DNA of 64,000 bases from Streptomyces sp. NBC_00572 (GTDB lineage Bacteria; Actinomycetota; Actinomycetes; Streptomycetales; Streptomycetaceae): assembly GCF_026341815.1 (NCBI RefSeq), contig NZ_JAPENX010000001.1, forward strand, positions 4,774,001 through 4,838,000, written 5' to 3'. The notes under the pieces were generated by a model that saw only the letters and a program-made list of their open reading frames with translations, searched no databases and had not been told where the DNA came from. This document shows, one piece after another, positions 45,177 to 54,758 of the stretch. The first letter of the stretch is position 1, and each line of letters opens with the position of its first letter. The translations under genes were made by a program, and so were the position numbers.

Positions 45177-46106
45177 ATGTCCAAAGCCACCTGCACACGG
45201 CTGGCCGCCCTGAGTCTCATCTGGGGCTCCGTCTTCCTGTGGATCAAGATCGCCGGGTACGGCTTCTCACCGGTGCAGATGGTGCTGATCCGGCTCGCGC
45301 TCGGTGCCGTCGTCATCCTCGCCATCGGTTACGCGAAGGGGCTCCGACTCCCCAGGGAAGCCGCCACCTGGGGCCATCTGACCGTCGCCGCCCTGCTCGG
45401 CAACGCCGTCCCGTGGACCCTCTACGCCGAGGGGGAGATCGACGGATCGAGCAGCGTCGCCGCCGTGGTCAACGGCAGCGCGCCGATCTGGACCCTGGGC
45501 GCCGCCCTGCTGCTCGGCCAGGAGAAGCGGGTCTCCGGCCTCAAGACCGGCGGCGTACTGCTCGGTCTCGGCGGCACCGCGCTCATCGCCTCGCCGTGGA
45601 ACTCGACCTCGGCTGGCACCGGTTGGAGCATCCTCTGCTTCGTCCTCGGCTCGATCAGCTTCGGCGCCAGCTTCGCCTACATGGGCAAGTTCCTGGCGGG
45701 CAAGGGCATTCCCCCTCTGGTGCTCGCCGGAGGGCAGCTCGGTGTGGCCACCGTACTGCTCCTGGTCGCCTTCCCCTTCCTGGGGCTCCAGACCATCACC
45801 TGGCGCGCCGACTCGGTGATCTCCGTCCTGATCCTCGGCGTCGTCTGCACCGGCTTCGCCGCGCTGCTCAACTTCGAGCTGATCATCAAGGACGGGCCCA
45901 CGGTGGCCTCCACCGTCACCTATCTGATGACCGCCGTGGCCGTCGTCCTGGGCGCCGTGGTGCTGCGCGAACCCCTCGGCTGGACCGTGTGGCTCGGGGC
46001 GGTCGCGGTGCTCGCGGCCACCGGCCTGCTCCGGCGCAAGCCGCGCCCGGCGCCCGAACCGGCGCCCGGGACCGCCCCCGTACGGACGACGGCGGCGGCT
46101 GAATAG
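45177..46106 (+). CDS. EamA/DMT family transporter
   Basis: 309 aa, ten hydrophobic helices in two EamA repeats. First repeat begins LAALSLIWGSVFLWIKIAGYG; the end of the second has VLGAVVLREPLGWTVWLGAV. Drug/metabolite transporter in the inner membrane, exporting amino acids or related compounds. C-terminal tail of Pro/Ala/Arg. The ATG at 45177 follows a cggagagcgggaa ribosome region. Confidence 0.9.
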   Translation: MSKATCTRLAALSLIWGSVFLWIKIAGYGFSPVQMVLIRLALGAVVILAIGYAKGLRLPREAATWGHLTVAALLGNAVPWTLYAEGEIDGSSSVAAVVNGSAPIWTLGAALLLGQEKRVSGLKTGGVLLGLGGTALIASPWNSTSAGTGWSILCFVLGSISFGASFAYMGKFLAGKGIPPLVLAGGQLGVATVLLLVAFPFLGLQTITWRADSVISVLILGVVCTGFAALLNFELIIKDGPTVASTVTYLMTAVAVVLGAVVLREPLGWTVWLGAVAVLAATGLLRRKPRPAPEPAPGTAPVRTTAAAE

Positions 46107-46247
46107 CGCGCTCCATTCCCCTGAGGAAATACCGGTACCACCGCGCGAGTTGCGGGTCCAGCGCCCGTTCCTCGGGCCGTTCCGTGGGCCGTTCGCCCGG
46201 CCCGTCCGCCCCGCTCTCCCGCATCGACCGCACCCACCGCCCCGGGT

Positions 46248-48530
46248 CTACCGCTCGTGCTCGCTCCGATGCCTCGTCCCCTGGCCGTACCCCTGCTTCT
46301 CGGGGTTCCGCCCCGCACCCACCGGCACAGGCCCCGGCTGCGGCAGCCGCAGCTGCCGGGTGTCGTCGTCCGCGTCGGCCGCGTGCCGGCCGCGTCGTCG
46401 TGTGGCGGCGAGGCCGCCCGGCCACCAGTTCCACCGGCCGAGTGCCGTCATCAGGGCCGGCAGGACGAACACGCGAATCACCACGGCGTCCAGCAGGATG
46501 GCCGCCGCCAGGCCGACGCCCAGCTGCTTGAACTCCACCATGCTGAGCGTGCCGAAGATCGCGAACACGGCCACCATCACGATCGCCGCGCTGGTCACGA
46601 CGCCGGCGGAGCGGGTGATGCCGTCCCGGACGGCGTCGCGGACGTTCGCCCCGCTCAGGGCGGCCTCACGGATCCGGCTCACGACGAACACGTGGTAGTC
46701 CATCGAGAGGCCGAACAGGACCACGAAGAGGAAGAGCGGGAGCCAGGAGACGACCGCCCCCGAGCTGTGGAAGTCGAGCACGCCCTCCGCCCAGGTGTTC
46801 TGGAAGACCGCGACGAGGACGCCGAAGGCGGCGGCCGCCGACAGCAGGTTCAGGAGGATCGCGGAGAGCGCCACGGCCAGGGAGCGGAAGATGATGGCCA
46901 TGGTGGCGAAGGTCAGCAGCAGGATGAAGCCGACCACCCACGGCATCCGGTCCTCCAGGTGGCCGGTGAAGTCGACCCCCTGGGCGACCTTGCCGCCGAC
47001 CGCGCCCTCGGCGTCCTGGACGGGCGCGATCGCCTCGGGCACCCAGGCCCGCAGCAGTTCGAGGGATTCCCGCGCCCCGTCGCTCTTCGGCGAGTGCGGT
47101 GTGCCGACGGCGACGGTGTGCACGCGCTTGTCGGCCGACGCGCGGATCGTGGGCTTCTGGTCGTGGGCGAACAGCTCCTGTCCCTCGGTGCGGCTCAGCA
47201 GCGTCTTGATCGCGGCCTCGACCTCACCGGCCCGCTCGGCGGGGGCCCGCACGGCCACCTGGTGCACGGTGCCCTTGCTGGGGAAGGCGGCGGTCAGCCG
47301 GTCCATGGCCCGGACGACCGGGATGTCACGGGACAGGTCGTCCGAGCCGGGCTGCTTCAGCTTCATGTCGAGGGCCGGCAGGGCGAGGGCGAGCAGGGCG
47401 CCGACGGAGACGACCAGGGTGAGCGCGGGCCGTACGAGGGCGGGGCGCAGCAGCACGGGCCAGAGCCGGGACTCGTTGGAGCGCATCGTGAGCCGCCACA
47501 GGAGCGGGACCTTCGGCCGGTCCACCCAGCGGCCGAGCTTGGCGAGGAGCGCGGGGAGCACGGTCAGCGAGGCGAGGACGGCGACGGCCACGACGATGAT
47601 CGACCCGGTGGCCAGGGAGGCGAAGGTGGCCTCCTGAGCGAGGTAGAGGCCGGCCATGGAGACGATGACGGTGGTGCCGGAGACGACGACGGTGTGTCCG
47701 GAGGTCTCGGCGGCGATCTCGATGGCGTCGAGGTGCGAGGCGCCCTTGTGGCGTTCCTCCCGCTCCCGCTTGAGGTAGAAGAGCGAGTAGTCGACGCCGA
47801 CGGCCATGCCCATGAGCAGGATGACGTTGCTCACCGCGCTGGTCTCGGGGAGGACGTGCGAGGCCAGGGTCGACAGGCCGATCGCGGCGCCGACGCAGGA
47901 CATGGCGAGGAGGACCGGCACACCGGCGGCGATGATCGCGCCGAAGACGACGAGCAGGATCAGCAGGGTCAGCGGAAGGCTGATCAGCTCGGCCTTCTTG
48001 AAATCCTCGCCCAGGGTCTCGCCGAGTCCCTTGGCGGTGGATCCGGTGCCGATCTGGTCGATCCGGATGCCCTCGTGGGCCTTCTCGGTCGCCGCGCTCG
48101 CGTCGAGGAGCGGCTGGACCCGGGTGTCGGCGTTCTCGGTGTCGCCCCTCATGGTCACCGGGAGCAGCAGGGCCGTGCCGTCGGGGGAGGGGAAGGCGGT
48201 GCCGACGCTCTCCACCTCGGGCAGGGCCCTCAACTTCCCGGTGAGTTCCGCGGCCGCCTGCCGCGCGGTGGCGACGTCCACCTTCCCGTCGTCGGCGGCG
48301 GTGATGAGGACGTTCTCCTCGGGCTTCTCGGTGAAACGCCCCGAGGCGGTGATCCGGCCGACGCGGCCGGACTCGCCGACCCCGGACTCCTCGTCGCCGA
48401 TCTTGTTCGTGCCGGCGGCTCCGCCCAGGAAGAGACAGAGCGCGACGAAGACCACCCAGAGCCCGATGGCGGTCCACGGATGAGTGGCGCTCCATCGTGC
48501 GATCCGTACCGTCGCCGGTTTCCTTCGCAT
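46248..48530 (-). CDS. MMPL family (RND-type) transporter, 760 aa
   Basis: Twelve membrane helices: one at the N-terminus, a ~140-residue extracytoplasmic loop, five helices, then a repeat of the layout. The family motifs are GMAVGVDYSLFYLKRERE and FGLSMDYHVFVVSRIREA, which carry the proton-relay Asp-Tyr pair in each half. MMPL proteins export lipids or antibiotics across the membrane. C-terminal polar tail of ~50 residues. The two-component genes lie just upstream on the same strand. Confidence 0.93.
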   Translation of the reverse strand: MRRKPATVRIARWSATHPWTAIGLWVVFVALCLFLGGAAGTNKIGDEESGVGESGRVGRITASGRFTEKPEENVLITAADDGKVDVATARQAAAELTGKLRALPEVESVGTAFPSPDGTALLLPVTMRGDTENADTRVQPLLDASAATEKAHEGIRIDQIGTGSTAKGLGETLGEDFKKAELISLPLTLLILLVVFGAIIAAGVPVLLAMSCVGAAIGLSTLASHVLPETSAVSNVILLMGMAVGVDYSLFYLKREREERHKGASHLDAIEIAAETSGHTVVVSGTTVIVSMAGLYLAQEATFASLATGSIIVVAVAVLASLTVLPALLAKLGRWVDRPKVPLLWRLTMRSNESRLWPVLLRPALVRPALTLVVSVGALLALALPALDMKLKQPGSDDLSRDIPVVRAMDRLTAAFPSKGTVHQVAVRAPAERAGEVEAAIKTLLSRTEGQELFAHDQKPTIRASADKRVHTVAVGTPHSPKSDGARESLELLRAWVPEAIAPVQDAEGAVGGKVAQGVDFTGHLEDRMPWVVGFILLLTFATMAIIFRSLAVALSAILLNLLSAAAAFGVLVAVFQNTWAEGVLDFHSSGAVVSWLPLFLFVVLFGLSMDYHVFVVSRIREAALSGANVRDAVRDGITRSAGVVTSAAIVMVAVFAIFGTLSMVEFKQLGVGLAAAILLDAVVIRVFVLPALMTALGRWNWWPGGLAATRRRGRHAADADDDTRQLRLPQPGPVPVGAGRNPEKQGYGQGTRHRSEHER

Positions 48531-48652
48531 TTTCCGTTCCTCCCGTTGTGCTTCCGTTTCGCGACGGGAGAAACGCTATTCACGGGAGAATGACGGGAGT
48601 ACGAGGTAAACCGGTGCGGTTTCCCGTAACGCCCTGCAGGGAATTCCAGGAG

Positions 48653-49297
48653 CTACGACTCCAGATAGCGGAGCACCGCCAGGATCCGTCGGCTGTAGCC
48701 GGTCGTATGGGTCAGTTCCAGCTTGTCGAAGACGGTGTTGAGGTTCTTCTCCACCGAACTCAGCGAGATGTGCAGCTTCTGCGCGATGGCCGCGTTCGTG
48801 TGCCCCTCCGCGAGCGCCTCCAGGACCGTCCGCTCCCGGGGCGTCAGCCGCGCCAGCGGGTCCCCGTGCGTGGTCCGGATGACCAACTGCCGTACGACCT
48901 CCGGGTCGATCGCCGCACCGCCGGCGTGGATCCGTTCGAGCGCGTCGAGGAACTCCTCGACCTGCGCCACCCGGTCCTTGAGGAGATAGCCGACCCGCTC
49001 GGCATTGGATGCGAGGAGCTTGGCCGCGTAATTGCGCTCGATGTGCTGCGAAAGGACGAGCACACTGACCTCGGGCCAGCGCTCCCGGATCTCGACGGCC
49101 GCCCGCAGCCCCTCGTCCGTATGGGTCGGGGGCATCCGGATGTCGGCGACGACGATGTCCGGCCGCTGCTCCTCGACCTCCTTGAGCAGCGTCACCGCGT
49201 CACCCAGCGCCGCGAGGACCTCATGGCCCTCCTCGACGAGCAGCCTGACCAGGCCCTCTCGCAGCAGGGTCGAGTCCTCGGCCAGGATTACGCGCAT
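48653..49297 (-). CDS. NarL/LuxR-type response regulator
   Basis: 214 aa. Receiver: ILAEDS, phospho-Asp in IVVADIRMP, VLVLSQH and YLLKDRV. LuxR helix-turn-helix: LTPRERTVLEALAEGHTNAAIAQKL. It is preceded by the kinase gene with a 10-base overlap. Located 122 bases upstream of the MMPL transporter gene on the same strand, so control of the transporter is likely. Confidence 0.92.
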   Translation of the reverse strand: MRVILAEDSTLLREGLVRLLVEEGHEVLAALGDAVTLLKEVEEQRPDIVVADIRMPPTHTDEGLRAAVEIRERWPEVSVLVLSQHIERNYAAKLLASNAERVGYLLKDRVAQVEEFLDALERIHAGGAAIDPEVVRQLVIRTTHGDPLARLTPRERTVLEALAEGHTNAAIAQKLHISLSSVEKNLNTVFDKLELTHTTGYSRRILAVLRYLES

Positions 49298-50490
49298 GGC
49301 AGCTCCGCGGTGATGGTGGTCGGTCCCCCGAGGGGGCTGTGGATGTGCAGCACGCCGTCGAGCGCGGCCACCCGGCTGCGCAGTCCGGTCAGCCCGCTGC
49401 CGGTCTCCCTCGCGCCGCCCGTGCCGTCGTCCTCGACCCGTACGGTGAGCCGCGCCCCTTCGAGTGCCACCGCGACCGAGATCGCCGAGGCCGAGGAGTG
49501 CTTGGCCGCGTTCGTCACGGACTCCGACACCACGAAGTAGGCGGCCGTCTCGACCGGCCGGGGCAGCGGGGCGCCGACCTCGAAACGGGTCCGCAGCGGA
49601 ATGCCGCACCGCTCGGCGACCCCGCCGATCGCCTCTTCGAGCCCGAGGCTGTCGAGCGCGGACGGGTACACCCGCCAGGCCACCTCGCGCAGTTCGGTCA
49701 GGACGCCCTGGGACTCCTGGTGTGCCTGGAGCAGCAGCGCGTCGGCCTGCTCGGGGTCGCGGCCCCGACGCGCCCGGCCGATCAGCATGGCGAGCGCCAC
49801 CAGGCGCTGCTGGACACCGTCGTGCAGATCGCGCTCGATGCGCCGCCGCTCGGCGTCCACGGCCTCGACGACCGCGGCCCGGCTGGTGGCGAGTTCGTCG
49901 ATGCGGTGCTGGAGCAGTTCCCGCTCGGAAGGACCGAAGCACTCCCGGGCGGTACGGGCGTCGAGCGCGGCCAGCGAGTACAGGCCCTGGACGTCGAGGA
50001 AGAGCAGCACGCCGCCGAGCAGGACCTGGGTGAGCAGTTCGTCCCAGCCGAGGGTGCCCCGGACCGCGCCGTGGGCGAGGAGCCCGGCCAGGACGGCGCC
50101 GAACACGAGCAGCGCGATCACCACCCCGCAGAGCAGCCCCGTGTAGCTGCGGATCGCGAGGTAGCGCAGGATCTTCCGGTCCGAGGCCTGGTAGTGCTCG
50201 GGGAAGAGATCGGCGAAGAAGGCGGAGCGCCGGGCCCGTTCGACGGTGACCAGGCGCCGGGCGCCGGCCATCAGGATCTCCAGAGCACTGGACCGGGTGC
50301 GCGGCCAGAGCAGGAACGGGCCGAGGGCCGCGCCGACGACGAGGAAGTGGAGGGCGCCGACCAGAGCGGTCGCGCAGCCGATGAGGGTCCCCAGTCCGCG
50401 CCGGGGCCAGGACGGGGTGGTGGTGCGGGTGACGGTCCCGTGTACGCCCGCGCCGTTCCCGGTGTCTGCTAAATCCCCGTCCCCGTGCAC
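49288..50490 (-). CDS. Sensor histidine kinase (HisKA_3 type)
   Basis: About 400 aa. Four membrane helices (residues ~35-60, 130-155, 165-185 and one near the start) resembling the DUF4118-free Streptomyces sensor type with a PspC-like cytoplasmic loop. Phospho-His is in ERDLHDGVQQRLVAL; the ATPase domain has VSESVTNAAKH, DDGTGG and GSGLTGL. The start is uncertain: GTG at 50490 is the first in frame after a stop-free but non-coding-like stretch. The gene overlaps the regulator by 10 bases. Confidence 0.87.
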   Translation of the reverse strand: MHGDGDLADTGNGAGVHGTVTRTTTPSWPRRGLGTLIGCATALVGALHFLVVGAALGPFLLWPRTRSSALEILMAGARRLVTVERARRSAFFADLFPEHYQASDRKILRYLAIRSYTGLLCGVVIALLVFGAVLAGLLAHGAVRGTLGWDELLTQVLLGGVLLFLDVQGLYSLAALDARTARECFGPSERELLQHRIDELATSRAAVVEAVDAERRRIERDLHDGVQQRLVALAMLIGRARRGRDPEQADALLLQAHQESQGVLTELREVAWRVYPSALDSLGLEEAIGGVAERCGIPLRTRFEVGAPLPRPVETAAYFVVSESVTNAAKHSSASAISVAVALEGARLTVRVEDDGTGGARETGSGLTGLRSRVAALDGVLHIHSPLGGPTTITAELPCA

Positions 50491-50582
50491 GGGGCCCGAG
50501 ACTAATGCGCCCGCACAGCCCGGGCAAGATCGCCAGGGCGGTGCGGGAAGCGGTGCCGTACCGGTGGGGCGGGAGCCGAGGG

Positions 50583-51257
50583 TCACGAGGCGCGCCGGTG
50601 CTGGGCGGACCGGCCGAGACCGCGCAGCCGGACCGCGACGTAGGCCACGACGGCGATGACGACGCCCACCAGGACGGCCTTCGACAGGACACCGACGTAG
50701 GTCTCCACGACGTCCCACCGGTCGCCCAGCCAGTAGCCGGCCATCACGAGGACGCTGTTCCAGACGAGGCTGCCGAGGGTGGTGAGCATGATGAACAGCG
50801 GCATCGGCATCCGCTCGACACCGGCGGGCACCGAGACGAGGCTCCGGAAGATCGGCACCATCCTGCCGAGGAAGACGGCCTTGGTGCCGTGCTTGGCGAA
50901 CCACTCCTCGGTACGGACCAGGTCCGAGGACTTCACCAGGGGCAGCTTCCGCCAGATCGCGTGCACCCGGTCCCGGCCGAAGAGCACCCCGATCCAGTAG
51001 AGCGCCACCGCGCCGACCACCGAGCCGAGCGTCGTCCAGAACAGCGCCGAGGCCAGGCTCAGCACGCCCTGCCCGGCGGCGAAGCCGGTCAGCGGCAGGA
51101 TGACCTCGCTGGGCAGCGGCGGGAAGAGGTTCTCCAGGGCGATGGCGAGACCGGCGCCCGGGCCGCCCATGGTGTCGACGAGGCCGGCGGCCCAGCCGGC
51201 GACGCCGTCGGCGGGCTGCTGGGACTGCTGGGCGATCACCGTCGTCGTGAGGTTCAT
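50583..51257 (-). CDS. DedA family membrane protein
   Basis: 224 aa. Helices at about 22-45, 55-80, 140-165 and 185-205, with the family motifs ENLFPPLPSEVILPLTGFAA and GRMVPIFRSLVSVPAGVERMP (the conserved Arg of the transporter). DedA proteins support membrane lipid flipping and proton-motive force. ATG at 51257 (MNLTTTVIAQQ). Divergent from miaB. Confidence 0.9.
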   Translation of the reverse strand: MNLTTTVIAQQSQQPADGVAGWAAGLVDTMGGPGAGLAIALENLFPPLPSEVILPLTGFAAGQGVLSLASALFWTTLGSVVGAVALYWIGVLFGRDRVHAIWRKLPLVKSSDLVRTEEWFAKHGTKAVFLGRMVPIFRSLVSVPAGVERMPMPLFIMLTTLGSLVWNSVLVMAGYWLGDRWDVVETYVGVLSKAVLVGVVIAVVAYVAVRLRGLGRSAQHRRAS

Positions 51258-51373
51258 GAGCGACTCCAAGCGGGCGGGGAGGTCGGGGGCGGGCGCCCCG
51301 TTCTTCTCCGTCAAACCTAGAAATCCCTGATCAGCGCCGGTATGAGGGTTGCCGTTCAACCCGGTGGTGTTCT

Positions 51374-51417
51374 CCGTACCCCCGACCCTGCGGTTTTCCG
51401 CAGGGTCGGGGGTACGG
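51374..51417. terminator. Perfect 20-bp hairpin between divergent dedA and miaB
   Basis: Arms 51374-51393 and 51398-51417 are exactly complementary (20 bp) around a TTTT loop. It lies 117 bases upstream of dedA and 65 bases upstream of miaB. A terminator between two divergent genes has no coding transcript to end, so it may be a leader attenuator, an insulator or a mobile repeat. Confidence 0.9.
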
Positions 51418-51481
51418 TGCCCCGCCGCCGGGCTCCCCGGTGCGGGCGGAGGCTCTCCACGGACCGCCTACCCTTGGACGC

Positions 51482-53011
51482 ATGACGAGCAGCAGCGACC
51501 GGAGCACCGCAGTGAGCGTTGACGGCACCAAGACCTATGAGATCCGCACCTACGGGTGCCAGATGAACGTCCACGACTCCGAGCGGCTCTCCGGTCTGCT
51601 GGAAGAGGCGGGTTACGTCAAGGCCCCCAAGGGCTCCGACGGAGACGCCGACGTCGTCGTCTTCAACACCTGCGCGGTCCGCGAGAACGCCGACAACAAG
51701 CTGTACGGCAACCTCGGCCGGCTCGCCCCCATGAAGACCACGCGCCCCGGCATGCAGATCGCCGTCGGCGGCTGTCTCGCCCAGAAGGACCGCGACACCA
51801 TCGTCTCCAAGGCCCCCTGGGTCGACGTGGTCTTCGGCACGCACAACATCGGCAAGCTGCCCGTCCTCCTGGAGCGTGCCCGCGTGCAGGAGGAGGCGCA
51901 GATCGAGATCGCCGAGTCCCTTGAGGCGTTCCCCTCGACCCTGCCGACGCGCCGCGAGTCCGCGTACGCCGCCTGGGTCTCGATCTCCGTCGGCTGCAAC
52001 AACACCTGCACCTTCTGCATCGTCCCCGCCCTGCGCGGCAAGGAGGAGGACCGTCGCCCCGGCGACATCCTCGCCGAGATCGAGGCGCTGGTCGCCGAGG
52101 GCGTCTCCGAGATCACCCTGCTCGGCCAGAACGTGAACGCGTACGGCTCCGACCTCGGTGACCGTGAGGCCTTCTCCAAGCTGCTGCGCGCCTGCGGACA
52201 GATCGACGGCCTGGAGCGGGTCCGCTTCACCTCCCCACACCCCCGCGACTTCACCGACGACGTGATCGCGGCGATGGCCGAGACGCCGAACGTCATGCCG
52301 CAGCTGCACATGCCGCTCCAGTCCGGCTCGGACTCGATCCTCCGGGCGATGCGCCGCTCCTACCGGCAGGAGCGTTTCCTCGGCATCATCGAGAAGGTCC
52401 GCGCGGCCATCCCGCACGCCGCCATCTCCACCGACATCATCGTGGGCTTCCCCGGCGAGACCGAGGAGGACTTCGAGCAGACCATGCACACGGTCCGCGA
52501 GGCCCGCTTCGCCAACGCCTTCACCTTCCAGTACTCCAAGCGTCCCGGGACCCCGGCGGCCGACATGGACGACCAGATCCCCAAGGCGGTCGTGCAGGAG
52601 CGCTACATGCGGCTCGTCGCCCTCCAGGAGGAGATCTCCTGGGAGGAGAACAAGAAGCAGGTCGGCCGCACCCTGGAGGTCATGGTCGCCGAGGGCGAGG
52701 GCCGCAAGGACGGCGCCACGGACCGCCTCTCGGGCCGCGCCCCCGACAACCGGCTCGTCCACTTCACGAAGCCGGACGAGGACGTCCGTCCCGGCGACGT
52801 CGTGACCGTCGAGATCACGTACGCCGCCCCGCACCACCTGCTCGCCGAGGGCCCCGTGGCGTCGGTGCGCCGCACCCGCGCCGGTGACGCCTGGGAGAAG
52901 CGCACCACCGCGGCCGCCGCGAAGCCGGCGGGCGTGCTGCTCGGGCTGCCGAAGATCGGGGTCCCGGAGCCGCTCCCGGCGGCCGAGGTCCCGGCCTGCG
53001 GGAGCCACTGA
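51482..53011 (+). CDS. miaB: tRNA methylthiotransferase MiaB
   Basis: 509 aa. Radical SAM enzyme that adds a methylthio group to i6A37 of tRNA. The N-terminal UPF0004 domain has the three cluster Cys ([29 protein letters not shown]). The radical SAM CxxxCxxC is [18 protein letters not shown]. The C-terminal TRAM domain begins at [12 protein letters not shown]. MiaA, which makes its substrate, lies 2 kb downstream. C-terminal extension of ~30 residues. ATG at 51482. Confidence 0.96.
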   Translation: MTSSSDRSTAVSVDGTKTYEIRTYGCQMNVHDSERLSGLLEEAGYVKAPKGSDGDADVVVFNTCAVRENADNKLYGNLGRLAPMKTTRPGMQIAVGGCLAQKDRDTIVSKAPWVDVVFGTHNIGKLPVLLERARVQEEAQIEIAESLEAFPSTLPTRRESAYAAWVSISVGCNNTCTFCIVPALRGKEEDRRPGDILAEIEALVAEGVSEITLLGQNVNAYGSDLGDREAFSKLLRACGQIDGLERVRFTSPHPRDFTDDVIAAMAETPNVMPQLHMPLQSGSDSILRAMRRSYRQERFLGIIEKVRAAIPHAAISTDIIVGFPGETEEDFEQTMHTVREARFANAFTFQYSKRPGTPAADMDDQIPKAVVQERYMRLVALQEEISWEENKKQVGRTLEVMVAEGEGRKDGATDRLSGRAPDNRLVHFTKPDEDVRPGDVVTVEITYAAPHHLLAEGPVASVRRTRAGDAWEKRTTAAAAKPAGVLLGLPKIGVPEPLPAAEVPACGSH

Positions 53012-53038
53012 CACCGTTCGTACCTGTGGGGGGAACGC

Positions 53039-53326
53039 ATGGAAAGCACGGAGAAGTGGATCGTCTTCGCGCAGTACAAGTCGGGTGACTCCTGCTTCAC
53101 CGAGGTGGTCTCCCGGGTGACCGGCACCCGGGAGGACGCCCGGGAACAGCTGCTCGCCGCCACCCGGGCGTACCGCGAGCCCATGCGGGAGAAGTGGCGC
53201 GAGGTGTACCGCATGCCGGGCGGCGACAGCTATCTGGTGATCGTCAAGGGCGCGGTGACGCTCTCCGAGATCACGATGGGCATCGCGGAACTGGTCCACG
53301 ACTCGAAGGACGGGAAGACCGAGTAG
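53039..53326 (+). CDS. Conserved small protein, 95 aa, unknown function
   Basis: MESTEKWIVFAQYKSGDSCF at the N-terminus, a central basic helix (EDAREQLLAATRAYREPMRE) and an aliphatic C-terminal half (SYLVIVKGAVTLSEITMGIA). No membrane segment. 27 bases downstream of miaB on the same strand, a position conserved in Streptomyces; function unknown. Confidence 0.75.
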   Translation: MESTEKWIVFAQYKSGDSCFTEVVSRVTGTREDAREQLLAATRAYREPMREKWREVYRMPGGDSYLVIVKGAVTLSEITMGIAELVHDSKDGKTE

Positions 53327-53539
53327 ACGCCCGGTCGGACCGGTCGGACCGGGACGCCGGAGCTGATGCCCGGTCACGCGGGGACAGCCCCGACAGATGC
53401 CCCCTCCCGGCGGAGGCGCCCGGTCGACGCTCCGGCCGACGCCCGGCCGGGCGGACGGGCCACCAGATCGCCGGGCCACCAGGTCACCGGTGTGTCAGGG
53501 AACCCGGCTGTGTGAGCCCCGCGCAGTAGGCTGCGGATC

Positions 53540-54301
53540 ATGCTTGTCGCCGCAGCCGTCTGTCCCTGCCCGCCGCTCCTCGTGCCCGAGGTCGCGACCG
53601 GTGCCGCCCCCGAACTGGATGCCGCGCGGGTGGCCTGTACGGACGCCGTCGGGCTGCTCGCCGCCGCGCGCCCCGAACGGCTGTACGTCGTCGGTCCCGC
53701 CGCCGAGGGCGCCCACGGCGTCTTCCCGGCCGGCTCGACGGGCTCCTTCGCGGGCTTCGGAGTCGACCTCTCCGTACGGCTGGGAGGCTCCGTGACGCCG
53801 GGCGACCCCGCCGGGCACGGCGACTCCGTACCGTCGGCCGAGGGGTCGGCCGCGGGCCGGCCCCTGCCCGCCTCCCTCGCCGTCGGCGCCTGGCTCCTCG
53901 GCCGGGCGGGCTGGGCGGACGCGCCGATCGAGGGCCTGGGCGTCGACCCGACGGCCACACCCGACGTCTGCGCAGGGATCGGCCGCGGGCTCGCCGACTC
54001 GGCCGACCGGGTCGCCCTCCTCGTGCTGGGCGACGGCAGCGCCTGCCGGACGGTGAAGGCCCCCGGCTATCTCGACGAGCGGGCCGCCGGCTTCGACGCC
54101 GAGGTTGCCCGCGCGCTGGGCACCGCCGACGCGGCCGCGCTGCTCGCCCTGGAACCGGAGCTCGCATACGAGTTGAAGGCGGCCGGACGCGCCCCCTGGC
54201 AGGTTCTCGCGGGCGCCGCCGGGGGCGCGGGCCTCGACGGCCGGCTGCTCTTCGAGGACGCCCCGTACGGCGTGGGGTACTTCGTGGCCGCCTGGTCCTG
54301 A
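53540..54301 (+). CDS. Class III extradiol dioxygenase B-like protein
   Basis: 253 aa. LigB-like fold: starts MLVAAAVCPCPPLLVPEVA, with LLVLGDGSACRTVKAPGYL and a C-terminal ALEPELAYELKAAGRAPWQV. The usual His ligands of active LigB enzymes are replaced (CPCPPLL in place of PHPPLL), so iron binding and activity are doubtful. Widespread in Streptomyces between miaB and miaA. The gap before it (53327-53539) has short cggtcggac repeats and no gene. Confidence 0.8.
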   Translation: MLVAAAVCPCPPLLVPEVATGAAPELDAARVACTDAVGLLAAARPERLYVVGPAAEGAHGVFPAGSTGSFAGFGVDLSVRLGGSVTPGDPAGHGDSVPSAEGSAAGRPLPASLAVGAWLLGRAGWADAPIEGLGVDPTATPDVCAGIGRGLADSADRVALLVLGDGSACRTVKAPGYLDERAAGFDAEVARALGTADAAALLALEPELAYELKAAGRAPWQVLAGAAGGAGLDGRLLFEDAPYGVGYFVAAWS

Positions 54302-54375
54302 GCCCGGGAGGAGTCCCGGCTTCGGGAGGAATCCGGAACGGATCCGGAACGGATCCGGAAGGAAGCCGTAAGAGA

Positions 54376-54420
54376 ACGGCGGACGGCCGCGGAGCGAGGT
54401 GCTCCGCGGCCGTCCGCCGT
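54376..54420. terminator. 20-bp perfect-stem bidirectional terminator
   Basis: Arms acggcggacggccgcggagc (54376-54395) and its complement (54401-54420) with a 5-base loop, between two convergent genes. Tandem ggatccggaac units precede it (54335-54358). Confidence 0.85.
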
Positions 54421-54449
54421 GCGGAGGGGCTGTCGGGTGACGCCGGACG

Positions 54450-54707
54450 TCAGGCGGTCGGCGGCGGGGTCGCGCCGCCGCTGCCGGGGGTGCCGTCGTC
54501 CTTGTGACCCATCCGGTCCAGTGCGCCCTTGGCCTTGTCCGTACCGGAATGGATCTTGTCGCTGTACTTGCCCTTGGTCTTCTCGTCGACCAGCTTCGCG
54601 GCCTTCTCGATGCCGTGGTCGATCTTGCCCCCGTGCTGCTGCGCGAGGTCGGCCACCTTGTCCTTGGCCGGGGCGAGCTTTGCCTTCAGCGAATCCAGGA
54701 GACCCAT
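54450..54707 (-). CDS. Rv0909/MT0933-like antitoxin-type protein, 85 aa
   Basis: MGLLDSLKAKLAPAKDKVAD then helical Lys/Ala/Gly-rich repeats (GIEKAAKLVDEKTKGKYSDK) and a Pro/Thr tail. The pattern matches the antitoxin family PF14013 (Rv0909-like). No toxin gene is adjacent, so it is an orphan whose role in a toxin-antitoxin pair is unproven. Confidence 0.78.
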   Translation of the reverse strand: MGLLDSLKAKLAPAKDKVADLAQQHGGKIDHGIEKAAKLVDEKTKGKYSDKIHSGTDKAKGALDRMGHKDDGTPGSGGATPPPTA

Positions 54708-54758
54708 GGGGCACCTTCCCTCCGCGGACTCCCCAGGAGTCCGTGTTCCGAGTCCTGC

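Noticed and set aside
46107-46247. Small minus-strand gene (RESGADGPGERPTE...RWYRYFLRGMERA) after the EamA gene
   Set aside because: The frame has no clear start or end within the gap and runs through the EamA coding region; left unannotated.
46257-48593. 778-codon plus-strand open frame opposite the MMPL gene
   Set aside because: Arg/Gly/Asp-rich composition and full overlap with a well-conserved MMPL transporter; antisense shadow.
53540-54301. Functional ring-cleavage dioxygenase
   Set aside because: The His of the LigB PHPPLL-like motif is replaced, so only a fold-level call was made.
54450-54707. Complete toxin-antitoxin pair
   Set aside because: Only the antitoxin-like protein is present; the neighbouring acidic 100-aa protein does not resemble a toxin.
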